DNA of 7,852 bases from URNF01 sp045594105 (GCA_045594105.1 JAZNXY010000088.1:1-7852), one strand, 5' to 3'. Shown: positions 1 to 5,220, counted from the stretch's first letter. The notes: a model not told the origin generated them from the sequence alone. Program-made: numbers and translations.

Positions 1-681
1 GGTCTGCCGTGTAACCAGGCGCATGCACCGTTTGCTTCTTCACAGGGGGACGACAAGGATGAATGGCGGTTTGAAACCATTGTACGCAGTATGGAAATCG
101 CTTCTATTTTAGGTGCGAAATGCATCGTTGTGCATCCCAAACAGCATCTGCCGTACATCACCGAGAAAAAGGCGCTGTGGGATATGAATATTGCTTTTTA
201 TACACGCCTTATCCCCTATTGCGAACAGTTTAATATTAAGGTGGCTCTTGAAAATATGTGGCAGTATAATCATAAAGGCGGCCGCATTATCGACAGCGTT
301 TGCTCCCGTCCCGAAGAGTTTTTGGCGTATTTGGAAGCATTGAACTCTCCATGGCTGGTGGCGTGTCTGGACATCGGTCATGCTGCTGTAACCGACGAGG
401 ATATCCCCACCTTTATCCGCACGTTAGGCAAAAAGCACTTACAGGCATTGCACGTGCATGACGTGGATTGCAAAAATGATAACCACACCCTGCCCTATAC
501 GATGAACATTGATTGGGCGCCTGTGTTGGATGCGTTGGCGGAAATCGGGTACGAAGGGGATCTGACTTTTGAGGCAGACGTGTTTATCCGTAAATTGCCT
601 CACCCGCTTGTAGAAACAGGTGTCAGGTTTATGGCAGATGTCGGTAGATATATGGTAGAAACCGTAAAAGCGAAGATGTAA
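1..681 (+). CDS. Sugar phosphate isomerase/epimerase-like TIM-barrel protein (5' truncated)
   Basis: The reading frame is open from base 1, so the gene starts outside the window; 226 residues and a TAA stop are visible. It resembles the xylose-isomerase-like / AP endonuclease 2 TIM-barrel superfamily, whose members use divalent metal ions to isomerise or epimerise sugars or to cut abasic DNA. Visible metal-ligand-type residues, numbered in the fragment, are His45 (VVHP), Glu84 (VALEN), Asp124 and His127 (CLDIGH), His151/His153 (LHVHD) and Glu191 (TFEAD), in the order expected for the family. Substrate cannot be told from sequence. The sugar-isomerase branch is favoured over endonuclease IV on overall look, which is inference. 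An ATG at 91 lies in frame but is internal, because family motifs continue upstream. A strong terminator follows 6 nt after the stop. Confidence 0.85.
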   Translation, partial: GLPCNQAHAPFASSQGDDKDEWRFETIVRSMEIASILGAKCIVVHPKQHLPYITEKKALWDMNIAFYTRLIPYCEQFNIKVALENMWQYNHKGGRIIDSVCSRPEEFLAYLEALNSPWLVACLDIGHAAVTDEDIPTFIRTLGKKHLQALHVHDVDCKNDNHTLPYTMNIDWAPVLDALAEIGYEGDLTFEADVFIRKLPHPLVETGVRFMADVGRYMVETVKAKM

Positions 682-683
682 AT

Positions 684-715
684 AAAACCCGCGGTGAATA
701 TCACCGCGGGTTTTT
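684..715. terminator. Bidirectional Rho-independent terminator
   Basis: A perfect 10-bp stem CCCGCGGTGA (688-697) / TCACCGCGGG (701-710) has a 3-nt loop, an A-tract on its left and TTTTT on its right. It can therefore stop transcription from both sides. It lies between the stop of the sugar isomerase-like gene (+) and the stop of the convergent small gene ending at 714 (-), and probably serves both. Confidence 0.9.
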
Positions 716-884
716 ACTCTTCTTCCCTATTTTCCAACGCATATTTACAGCACTGCAACACCAGCAGATTAAAAGAAATATCGTTTTCTGCTGCCACCGT
801 ATTCAATTCCTCAAACAACGGCTCGGTAAACCGTACCGTGCGGGATATGTTTGCGTTTTTAAATTCGTTATCAATCTTAAACAT
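714..884 (-). CDS. Small ribbon-helix-helix (Arc/CopG-like) protein, 56 aa
   Basis: This short gene on the minus strand encodes 56 residues starting MFKIDNEFKN and ending ENREEE. A basic beta-strand-like segment (Arg15-Thr-Val-Arg-Phe19) is followed by a helix (about 21-32), a turn (AAENDIS) and a second helix (about 37-51). That is the layout of the ribbon-helix-helix DNA-binding fold, in which dimers insert the strand into the major groove. The ATG at 884 is preceded by AGGAG at 9 nt spacing; an in-frame ATG at 893 touches that AGGAG and is too close. It is divergent from the cysteine-rich gene at 999 and convergent with the gene ending at 681. A weak TATAGT lies at 912-907 (minus strand) without a clear -35. 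The fold call is by eye. Its targets are unknown; autoregulation from the shared intergenic region is an inference. Confidence 0.75.
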   Translation of the reverse strand: MFKIDNEFKNANISRTVRFTEPLFEELNTVAAENDISFNLLVLQCCKYALENREEE

Positions 885-935
885 TTTCACCATCTCCTAC
901 CACAATACTATATCCACAGACGGTATAAAATATAT

Positions 936-949
936 AACCACTTTTGGTT
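936..949. repeat. Short inverted repeat, possible operator
   Basis: AACCA (936-940) and TGGTT (945-949) form an inverted repeat with a 4-bp spacer. It lies in the 114-bp divergent region between the ribbon-helix-helix gene and the cysteine-rich gene and touches the -35 of the latter. Size and place would suit an operator for a ribbon-helix-helix dimer, but a 5-bp palindrome may occur by chance. Confidence 0.35.
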
Positions 950-976
950 GCGTTTTTATATAGAAGCAAGTATAAT
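948..976 (+). promoter_or_regulatory. Sigma-A-type promoter for the cysteine-rich small gene
   Basis: A perfect TATAAT -10 box lies at 971-976, 17 bp after TTGCGT (948-953), a 3/6 match to the -35 consensus. Transcription would begin near 983, leaving a leader of about 16 nt before the ATG at 999, with the GGGTGAT ribosome-binding site just inside it. Confidence 0.65.
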
Positions 977-998
977 GGTAGAGAAAGCGGGTGATCTG

Positions 999-1193
999 AT
1001 GCTAAAATGCGAAAATTCTCTTTGCATATATCAAGAAAACGGTGCGTGTGCTTTGGATAGCGTAACATTAGACGAAGGCGGCAGATGCGGGGACTGTATC
1101 CTTGTCAATATAGACAAACAAACACTGGAAAGCGAAAAAATAAAAGCATTACAACAACTCCACACACAATCAAACGGAACATATTTTGAATGA
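999..1193 (+). CDS. Small five-cysteine protein of unknown function, 64 aa
   Basis: The protein is 64 residues with five cysteines in its first half: Cys4, Cys9, Cys17, Cys30 and Cys33 (the last two as CGDC). It then has a charged, helix-prone tail. The pattern suggests metal binding (zinc or Fe-S) or redox activity. Similar short proteins starting MLKCEN occur in Clostridia as far as I recall, without known function. The ATG at 999 is chosen because a GGGTGAT ribosome-binding site precedes it and the promoter at 948-976 would start transcription near 983. The TTG at 948, which opens the longest frame, is itself inside the -35 box and cannot be the start. It is divergent from the ribbon-helix-helix gene and ends in a terminator shared with rplL. 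Confidence 0.75.
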   Translation: MLKCENSLCIYQENGACALDSVTLDEGGRCGDCILVNIDKQTLESEKIKALQQLHTQSNGTYFE

Positions 1194-1202
1194 TACAAAA
1201 AT

Positions 1203-1237
1203 AAAAACACCGTGGTGAAATCACCACGGTGTTTTTT
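1203..1237. terminator. Bidirectional Rho-independent terminator closing the rplL cluster
   Basis: The stem CACCGTGGTG (1208-1217) / CACCACGGTG (1222-1231) has a 4-nt loop and is flanked by AAAAA on the left and TTTTTT on the right. It works in both directions: for the cysteine-rich gene (+, stop at 1193) and for rplL (-, stop at 1251). On the minus strand it ends the ribosomal-protein transcript only about 20 nt after rplL. Confidence 0.93.
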
Positions 1238-1250
1238 GTGAAAACAAAAC

Positions 1251-1625
1251 TTATTTGAGTTCCACTTTTGCGCCAACTTCTTCGAGTTTCGCTTTGATGG
1301 ATTCGGCTTCGTCTTTGGACACGCCGGTTTTTACCATCTTCGGAGCGCCGTCTACCAATTCTTTCGCTTCTTTCAGGCCGAGACCGGTGATTTCACGAAC
1401 AGCTTTGATAACGTTGATTTTGCTGTCGCCGGCAGAGGTGAGTTCTACGTCGAACTCGGTCTTTTCTGCAGCAGCGGGAGCGTCAGCGCCACCGGCAGCA
1501 ACAACAGCAACAGGAGCAGCAGCGGAAACGCCAAACTCCTCTTCGAGAGCTTTTACGAGCTCTGCAACTTCAAGAACGGACATGGTTTTGATCTCTTCTA
1601 CGAGAGCAGTAATCTTTTCAGACAT
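1251..1625 (-). CDS. rplL: 50S ribosomal protein L7/L12
   Basis: This 124-aa protein is the flexible stalk protein of the large subunit; dimers bind the C-terminal helices of L10 and recruit translation GTPases. The three parts are clear: an N-terminal dimerisation domain (about 1-32), an Ala/Gly/Val-rich hinge (about 34-54) and the C-terminal factor-binding domain (about 56-124) with the typical INVIKAVREITGLGLKEAK and LVDGAPK stretches. Length is normal. The ATG at 1625 has GGAGG at 8 nt spacing; a frame extending to a TTG at 1640 would run through that site and is rejected. It lies 42 nt after rplJ in the same transcript. Unlike most bacteria, rplL is not followed by rpoB; a terminator and a convergent gene follow. 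Confidence 0.98.
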   Translation of the reverse strand: MSEKITALVEEIKTMSVLEVAELVKALEEEFGVSAAAPVAVVAAGGADAPAAAEKTEFDVELTSAGDSKINVIKAVREITGLGLKEAKELVDGAPKMVKTGVSKDEAESIKAKLEEVGAKVELK

Positions 1626-1667
1626 GGTTTTTTCCTCCAATTTTTTATAATTTGTTTTTATCGCTGA

Positions 1668-2186
1668 TTATTCAGCAGCGGCAGCGGGTTCGCCGCCATT
1701 CTTTTCGACGATCGCATTAAGAGCGACAGCCAGGCCTCTGACAGGGCCATTGAGTACGCTGAGAAGCATAGAGATGAGACCCTCTTTGTTGGGCAGTTTT
1801 GCGAGTTCGCTTACACGAGCGGTGTCAATAACAGCACCGTCGAGGAAACCTGCTTTCACTTTGAAGCTCTCGTCCGCTTTTGCCTGCTCGCAAAGAATCT
1901 TTGCAGCGGCAACCGGATCTTCTGCACTGACAGCCAAAGCGGTGGTGCCTTTGAGAACGTCATTCAGACCTTCAAGACCCGCTTTTTCCGCCGCACGACG
2001 CAGCATGGTGTTTTTCACCACCGCGTAGTCGACGCCGGCCGCACGCAGCTTGCGACGGAGAATGGTATCGTCTTCCACAGAGATGCCTTTGTATTCTACA
2101 ATAACACCTGCAGCGGAGGAGGACAGCTTCTGCGCCAGTTCTTCAACAAACGCTTGTTTCTCCTGCAACACTTTTTCGTTAGCCAA
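1668..2186 (-). CDS. rplJ: 50S ribosomal protein L10
   Basis: This 172-aa protein is the base of the ribosomal stalk; it binds 23S rRNA through its N-terminal domain and carries L12 dimers on its C-terminal helix. Family signatures include IVEYKGISVEDDTILRRKLR (about 29-48), YAVVKNTMLRRA (about 54-65) and the C-terminal region from EGLISMLLSVLNGPVRGLA, which leads into the L12-binding helix. The start is a TTG at 2186, supported by GGAGGTGA at 2200-2193. No in-frame ATG fits, and MANEKVLQEK is a normal L10 beginning. The TTG may lower initiation. L10 is known in Firmicutes to repress its own operon by binding the leader RNA, which is present here at 2250-2395. Confidence 0.97.
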   Translation of the reverse strand: MANEKVLQEKQAFVEELAQKLSSSAAGVIVEYKGISVEDDTILRRKLRAAGVDYAVVKNTMLRRAAEKAGLEGLNDVLKGTTALAVSAEDPVAAAKILCEQAKADESFKVKAGFLDGAVIDTARVSELAKLPNKEGLISMLLSVLNGPVRGLAVALNAIVEKNGGEPAAAAE

Positions 2187-2249
2187 TTTCTTTCACCTCC
2201 GTAATGGTGGAGCTTCACGCTCCGAATGTATGCCGTTACATCCGTGAAT

Positions 2250-2282
2250 AAAAAATCCCCTCACGTGATTCCACATGAGGGG
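2250..2282 (-). terminator. Attenuator terminator in the rplJL leader
   Basis: On the minus strand CCCCTCATGTG (2282-2272) pairs with CACGTGAGGGG (2267-2257) around a GAAT loop, 11 bp with one G-U pair, followed by A and TTTTTT (2255-2250). This is a strong intrinsic terminator placed about 60 nt before the rplJ start, so it must be conditional. It fits attenuation by L10. Confidence 0.88.
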
Positions 2283-2395
2283 ACAGCATTAACATATCAA
2301 TACCTGTATAGGTAGGTTGTTAAAGCTCTCTGCCTCGGTAGGCCGAAACCTGCGTTTCGATTATATCCCAAAGGAAACCTACTGTCTGTGGAAGA
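2250..2395 (-). ncRNA. L10 leader (ribosomal protein leader RNA) of rplJL
   Basis: On the minus strand the leader shows the features of the Firmicutes L10 leader: AGACA then GTAGG (2382-2378) pairing with CCTAC (2342-2338), followed by CGAGG, the kink-turn-like L10 site. Inside this loop is a hairpin, CGAAAC / GTTTCG (2359-2344). Downstream comes a long arm pairing TTAACA (2323-2318) with TGTTAA (2294-2289), with an inner TACCT/AGGTA stem (2314-2301), then a terminator hairpin. GAGGCAG (2336-2330) can pair with CTG and CCTC of the segment 2286-2277, which would break the terminator stem. The likely model is that L10 binding holds the GAGG segment and lets the terminator form. Structure was drawn by eye from the known family. 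Confidence 0.8.
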
Positions 2396-2410
2396 ACAGC
2401 ATTATATATA

Positions 2411-2600
2411 GCCGGCGGGAACAAAGCCCGCCGCGCCTTACAAAGCCGCTTTTCGCCCGCGCCTTCGCCTCTTCTCTTGAAATACACAAAGTATTTCTGC
2501 GTTCATCGGCTTTGTCGCAAACAAAAATCGTTCTTTGTCAGGTCCTTAAATTATAGCAACAAGAACATCGGTACAACGCACCGCGTTTGTTCCCGTCGGC
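2411..2600. mobile_element. MITE-like element between rplA and the rplJ leader
   Basis: A 190-bp non-coding block is bounded by 16-bp imperfect inverted repeats: GCCGGCGGGAACAAAG (2411-2426), and GCCGACGGGAACAAAC read on the minus strand from 2600 to 2585. One internal mismatch separates them over the first 15 bases. TA lies just outside each end (2409-2410 and 2601-2602), compatible with a TA target duplication as made by IS630/mariner-type transposases. Inside are nested inverted repeats: ACAAAGCCG (2440-2448) with CGGCTTTGT (2507-2515), and GAAATAC/GTATTTC (2479-2497). No ORF of substance is present, so it would need a transposase supplied in trans. It could instead be a folded RNA or a palindromic intergenic repeat; copies elsewhere in the genome would decide. 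Confidence 0.5.
2550..2578 (-). promoter_or_regulatory. Candidate promoter for rplJL
   Basis: A perfect TATAAT lies at 2555-2550 on the minus strand. The -35 is weak: TTGTAC at 15 bp spacing or CGTTGT at 17 bp. It sits inside the MITE-like element, so transcription from here would give a leader of over 350 nt. A second TATAAT at 2406-2401 sits better for the L10 leader but has no acceptable -35. Read-through from rplA is also possible. Confidence 0.35.
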
Positions 2601-2603
2601 TAT

Positions 2604-2634
2604 GGTATCACAAAACATTTTGTTTTGCAATACC
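2604..2634 (-). repeat. Long stem-loop after rplA
   Basis: On the minus strand GGTATTGCAAAAC (2634-2622) pairs with GTTTTGTGATACC (2616-2604), 13 bp including two G-U pairs, around a 5-nt loop. The wobble pairs hold only in minus-strand RNA, which suggests selection as RNA downstream of rplA (stop at 2657). No T-tract follows, so it is not a classical terminator; it may be a 3'-end stabiliser or processing signal. The MITE-like block begins 3 nt later. Confidence 0.5.
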
Positions 2635-2656
2635 TAAAATGATTTTTTCGTGAAAA

Positions 2657-3349
2657 TTACACGCCGAATTTGTTCGGGTTGATTTTCACGCCGGGGCCCA
2701 TGGTGGAAGCCACGGTGCAGGAACGGATGTACTGACCTTTCGCAGCTGCGGGCTTCGCTTTCACGATAGCGCCCATCAGAGCATCCAGGTTTTCCTGCAG
2801 TTTCTCTACGCCGAAGGACACTTTGCCGATCGGGCAGTGAATGATGTTGGTTTTGTCGAGACGGTATTCGATCTTACCGGCTTTCGCATCGGTAACAGCT
2901 TTCGCAACGTCGGGGGTAACGGTACCGGCCTTGGGGTTGGGCATCAAGCCACGGGGACCAAGCACTTTACCGAGACGACCAACAACGCCCATCATATCCG
3001 GGCTTGCGATAACAACGTCGAAATCCATCCAACCGCCGCTGATTTTCGCAACGAGTTCATCAGAACCTGCATAATCTGCGCCGGCATCCAAAGCGGCCTG
3101 TACCTTATCGCCTTTGGCAAATACCAAAACACGCAGGTTTTTACCGGTGCCGTTGGGCAGAACAACTGCGCCACGAACCTGCTGGTCAGCATGACGGCTG
3201 TCAACACCCAATTTAACGTGAAGTTCTACGGTTTCGTCGAACTTCGCCTTGCCGGTTTTTACAACCAGGTCAAGAGCTTCATTTACATCATAAAGAGTAG
3301 TACGGTCGACAAGCTTCGCACTGTCGACATATTTTTTACCGTGTTTCAT
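2657..3349 (-). CDS. rplA: 50S ribosomal protein L1
   Basis: This 230-aa protein is of normal length and forms the L1 stalk that helps eject deacylated tRNA; it is also a translational repressor of its own mRNA in many bacteria. Recognisable segments are FDETVELHVKLGVD (about 37-50), RGAVVLPNGTGK (about 59-70), the MGVVGRLGKVLGPRGLMPNPKAGTVT block (about 119-144), IEYRLDKTNIIHCPIGKVSF and the C-terminal TMGPGVKI. The ATG at 3349 has GGGAGG at about 10 nt spacing. It lies 93 nt downstream of rplK, and that gap carries a structured element resembling the L1 binding site. Confidence 0.98.
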   Translation of the reverse strand: MKHGKKYVDSAKLVDRTTLYDVNEALDLVVKTGKAKFDETVELHVKLGVDSRHADQQVRGAVVLPNGTGKNLRVLVFAKGDKVQAALDAGADYAGSDELVAKISGGWMDFDVVIASPDMMGVVGRLGKVLGPRGLMPNPKAGTVTPDVAKAVTDAKAGKIEYRLDKTNIIHCPIGKVSFGVEKLQENLDALMGAIVKAKPAAAKGQYIRSCTVASTMGPGVKINPNKFGV

Positions 3350-3393
3350 ATTGGTTTATCCTCCCTGTTAGATACCGCTTACATAACGGTATA

Positions 3394-3430
3394 AGTGGTA
3401 AAACGGAATTTTGAGATTTTTCCTCCCACT
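3394..3430 (-). promoter_or_regulatory. L1-binding-site-like RNA element between rplK and rplA
   Basis: On the minus strand the order is AGTGG (3430-3426), GA, GGAA (3423-3420), an 11-nt loop, TTCC (3408-3405), GTTTTA, CCACT (3398-3394). The outer 5-bp and inner 4-bp stems flank an asymmetric internal loop, GA on one side and 6 nt on the other. This is the same geometry as the element at 3890-3921 and as I recall for known L1 mRNA sites. The stem bases differ from the upstream copy in a compensated way. It lies just before the rplA ribosome-binding site, so L1 could act here on rplA as well. Confidence 0.6.
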
Positions 3431-3442
3431 GAATAGGCGATC

Positions 3443-3868
3443 TTAGTCGACAACTTCAACGCCCATGCTGCGCGCAGTACCGGCTACCATGCTCATAGCA
3501 GCTTCGAGGTCAGCGGCATTCAAGTCGGGCATTTTCTGTTCAGCGATTTTCTGCACCTGTTCTTTGGTGATCTTGGCAACCTTCGTTTTGTTCGGAGCGC
3601 CGGAAGCACTCTCGATACCGCACGCCTTTTTAATCAGCACCGCTGCCGGAGGGGTTTTGGTGATGAAGGTAAAGGAGTGGTCGGCAAAAACCGTGATCAC
3701 AACGGGGATGATGAGGCCGGCATCGTTCTTGGTACGTTCGTTAAACTCTTTGGTGAACGCCATGATGTTAACACCGTGCTGACCGAGAGCAGGACCTACC
3801 GGGGGCGCGGGCGTTGCCTTGCCTGCCGGAATCTGCAGTTTGATATAACCGATAATTTTCTGAGCCAT
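3443..3868 (-). CDS. rplK: 50S ribosomal protein L11
   Basis: This 141-aa protein of standard length forms the GTPase-associated centre with 23S rRNA and is the thiostrepton-site protein. The N-terminal domain holds IKLQIPAGKATPAPPVGPALGQHGVNIMAFTKEFN (about 9-43), including the conserved Pro22-Pro23 near the drug site. The C-terminal rRNA-binding domain includes TKEQVQKIAEQKMPDLNA and ends AGTARSMGVEV. The ATG at 3868 is preceded by GGAGG at 10 nt spacing. It follows nusG after 121 nt that include an L1-site-like structure. Transcription is presumably read-through from the rpmG promoter, as no good promoter is seen in the gap. Confidence 0.98.
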   Translation of the reverse strand: MAQKIIGYIKLQIPAGKATPAPPVGPALGQHGVNIMAFTKEFNERTKNDAGLIIPVVITVFADHSFTFITKTPPAAVLIKKACGIESASGAPNKTKVAKITKEQVQKIAEQKMPDLNAADLEAAMSMVAGTARSMGVEVVD

Positions 3869-3889
3869 TTTAATTGCACCTCCAAAATT

Positions 3890-3921
3890 TGTGGTAAGGC
3901 GGAGCTTTCACTCCTCCCACA
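3890..3921 (-). promoter_or_regulatory. L1-binding-site-like RNA element upstream of rplK
   Basis: On the minus strand the order is TGTGG (3921-3917), GA, GGAG (3914-3911), a 6-nt loop, CTCC (3904-3901), GCCTTA, CCACA (3894-3890). It lies just before the rplK ribosome-binding site. The helix, GA / 6-nt asymmetric loop and second helix match the recognition geometry of ribosomal protein L1 on its mRNA. L1 feedback on rplKA upstream of rplK is established in other bacteria. A further hairpin, GTCGGA/TCCGAC (3939-3922), abuts it on the 5' side and could stack on it. Confidence 0.7.
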
Positions 3922-3989
3922 GTCGGAATACTGTCCGACGGCAGGTAAGGGATATGTATCCCATACAATCTTCTCTACGAGCGTGACGG

Positions 3990-4511
3990 TCAGTCCATCA
4001 GCTCTGCCTGTTCCAGCTCCAGCTCCGCAGGGGTTTCTCTGCCGAACATAGAAATGGTAACACGGACTTTGTTTCTTTCACGATCGATCTCATCGACAAC
4101 ACCGCTGAAGCCCTCCAGAGGACCTTCCACGATACGCACGGTATCGCCAACGGCATAACGAATCTCGATTTCATGTTTCTCCACACCGAGAGCAGCAATT
4201 TCCTCTTCGGTGAGCGGAACGGGAACACCATTCGGTCCGACAAAGCCGGTGCAGCCACGGATATTCCGCACCACAAACCAGGAATCGTCGGTCATAACCA
4301 TCTTGACCAGCACATAGCCGGGCATCAGTTTACGTTCCACTTCTTTTTTCTGGTTGTCTTTGACCTCCACAATCGTTTCGGTAGGAATGCAGATGTCCTT
4401 GATCCAATCCTGCAAATGACGGTTTTCCACCGTGGTTGCAAGGTTGCTGGCCACCTTATTCTCGTAGCCCGAGAACGTGTGAACGACATACCATTTTGCT
4501 TCTTCGCTCAT
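3990..4511 (-). CDS. nusG: Transcription termination/antitermination factor NusG
   Basis: This 173-aa protein is of usual length. The N-terminal NGN domain (about 5-110), which binds the RNA polymerase clamp, shows WYVVHTFSGYENKVA, PGYVLVKM (64-71) and WFVVRNIRGCTGFVG (78-92). The C-terminal KOW domain includes GDTVRIVEGPLEGFSGVV (about 122-139), and the end is AELELEQAEL. The ATG at 4511 has GGGAGG at 7 nt spacing. It lies 36 nt after secE in the conserved secE-nusG-rplKA order. NusG modulates pausing and couples RNA polymerase to ribosomes or Rho. Confidence 0.98.
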   Translation of the reverse strand: MSEEAKWYVVHTFSGYENKVASNLATTVENRHLQDWIKDICIPTETIVEVKDNQKKEVERKLMPGYVLVKMVMTDDSWFVVRNIRGCTGFVGPNGVPVPLTEEEIAALGVEKHEIEIRYAVGDTVRIVEGPLEGFSGVVDEIDRERNKVRVTISMFGRETPAELELEQAELMD

Positions 4512-4547
4512 GGCTATTCCTCCCTGATGATGATTTCGTTTGCGTTA

Positions 4548-4991
4548 TCAGCCACCGATTTTGGTCAGCAGTTCGATAAGCGCACCCAAACCCGCATCAA
4601 TCAGAATGATTGCCAAGCCGAGCAGTGCACACACAGCCAGCGTAATGCCGGTGTTGCGAACAACCGCAGGGAAGGTCGGCCAAACGATTTTTTTGAACTC
4701 GCCTTTGGTATCGCGGAAGAACTTCGCAATGTTAGCGGGAACAAAAGAGACGTCTTCGCCGGCTTTCTTAAGCTTAGCTTTGCCCGCAAAGTAGCAGTAC
4801 ACGCCGATAGCCAGAACAGCTACCGCAATGAAAAATACCACTTTCTGCGGGGTGATGAAAGCGAAGAAACGGTCCAGCCATTTGCCCAGACCTAAAGCCG
4901 CCAGATCGGAGAACATGTTGAGATTGCTAAGTACGCAGATGAGAATGGCGATGAGAGCAGCGATAGCTGCAATAAATCCGCCTGCAAACAT
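4548..4991 (-). CDS. secE: Preprotein translocase subunit SecE, three-TM long form
   Basis: The SecE signature is at the C-terminal end: FFRDTKGEFKKIVWPT (91-106) as the amphipathic surface helix, followed by the essential membrane helix (about 111-138). SecE clamps SecY in the SecYEG channel. The protein is 147 aa, far longer than the single-span SecE of about 60 aa common in Gram-positives. The extra N-terminal part has two clearly hydrophobic segments (about 2-22 and 49-70), as in the three-span enterobacterial form. The ATG at 4991 has AAGGAG at 9 nt spacing and there is no internal start with a comparable site, so the extension looks real. The gene ends in tandem stops TGA TAA and lies 19 nt after rpmG. 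Confidence 0.93.
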   Translation of the reverse strand: MFAGGFIAAIAALIAILICVLSNLNMFSDLAALGLGKWLDRFFAFITPQKVVFFIAVAVLAIGVYCYFAGKAKLKKAGEDVSFVPANIAKFFRDTKGEFKKIVWPTFPAVVRNTGITLAVCALLGLAIILIDAGLGALIELLTKIGG

Positions 4992-5010
4992 ACTTTTTCT
5001 CTCCTTCCGA

Positions 5011-5160
5011 TTACTTCGTTTCTTTGTGCAGCGTGTGCTTGCGGCAGAAACGGCAGTACTTGTTCATTTCCAGTCTGTCGGGGTCATTCTTCTTGTTCTT
5101 CATCGTGTTGTAGTTGCGTTGCTTGCATTCGGTGCAAGCGAGGGTGATTTTGACGCGCAT
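5011..5160 (-). CDS. rpmG: 50S ribosomal protein L33 (zinc-binding form)
   Basis: This 49-aa protein begins MRVKITLACTECKQRNY and ends KYCRFCRKHTLHKETK. Cys9-x2-Cys12 and Cys36-x2-Cys39 form the zinc ribbon of the Cys4 form; paralogues without cysteines exist in some bacteria for growth under zinc shortage. The ATG at 5160 has GGGAGG at 7 nt spacing. It is the first gene of the rpmG-secE-nusG-rplKA transcript, the usual position in Bacillota, about 123 nt after the predicted transcription start. Confidence 0.97.
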   Translation of the reverse strand: MRVKITLACTECKQRNYNTMKNKKNDPDRLEMNKYCRFCRKHTLHKETK

Positions 5161-5194
5161 AACGGCACCTCCCGATATTCGGAATTTTTAAGGC

Positions 5195-5220
5195 GTGGCG
5201 GTTCCGCCCGCCCTTTGACC
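5195..5220. repeat. Palindromic hairpin in the rpmG leader
   Basis: The stem AAGGCG / CGCCCTT with inner GGCGG / CCGCC forms an 11-bp helix with one bulged base and a very short loop. Together with the adjoining CCTCCCTCGGC segment it resembles palindromic intergenic repeats common in gut Clostridia. In the rpmG transcript it lies between the predicted start near 5284 and the ribosome-binding site. There is no adjacent T-tract on the coding strand, so it is not a terminator. Confidence 0.5.

Noticed and set aside
694..963. 89-aa plus-strand open frame
   Set aside because: It begins inside the terminator stem and overlaps the better supported minus-strand 56-aa gene, which has a ribosome-binding site and a recognisable fold pattern.
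2317..2556. 79-aa plus-strand open frame across the L10 leader and MITE-like block
   Set aside because: It is antisense to structured leader RNA, has no ribosome-binding site and no protein-like pattern.
3998..4276. Alternative-frame open frames inside nusG, secE and rplA
   Set aside because: They are shadows of clearly recognised conserved genes and have no ribosome-binding sites of their own.
4992..5010. tRNA-Trp often found between rpmG and secE in Bacillota
   Set aside because: Only 19 nt separate the two genes here, so no tRNA is present.
5195..5220. Strong GC hairpin in the rpmG leader as an attenuator
   Set aside because: It has no T-tract on the minus strand and no alternative pairing was found, so it is listed only as a repeat-like hairpin.
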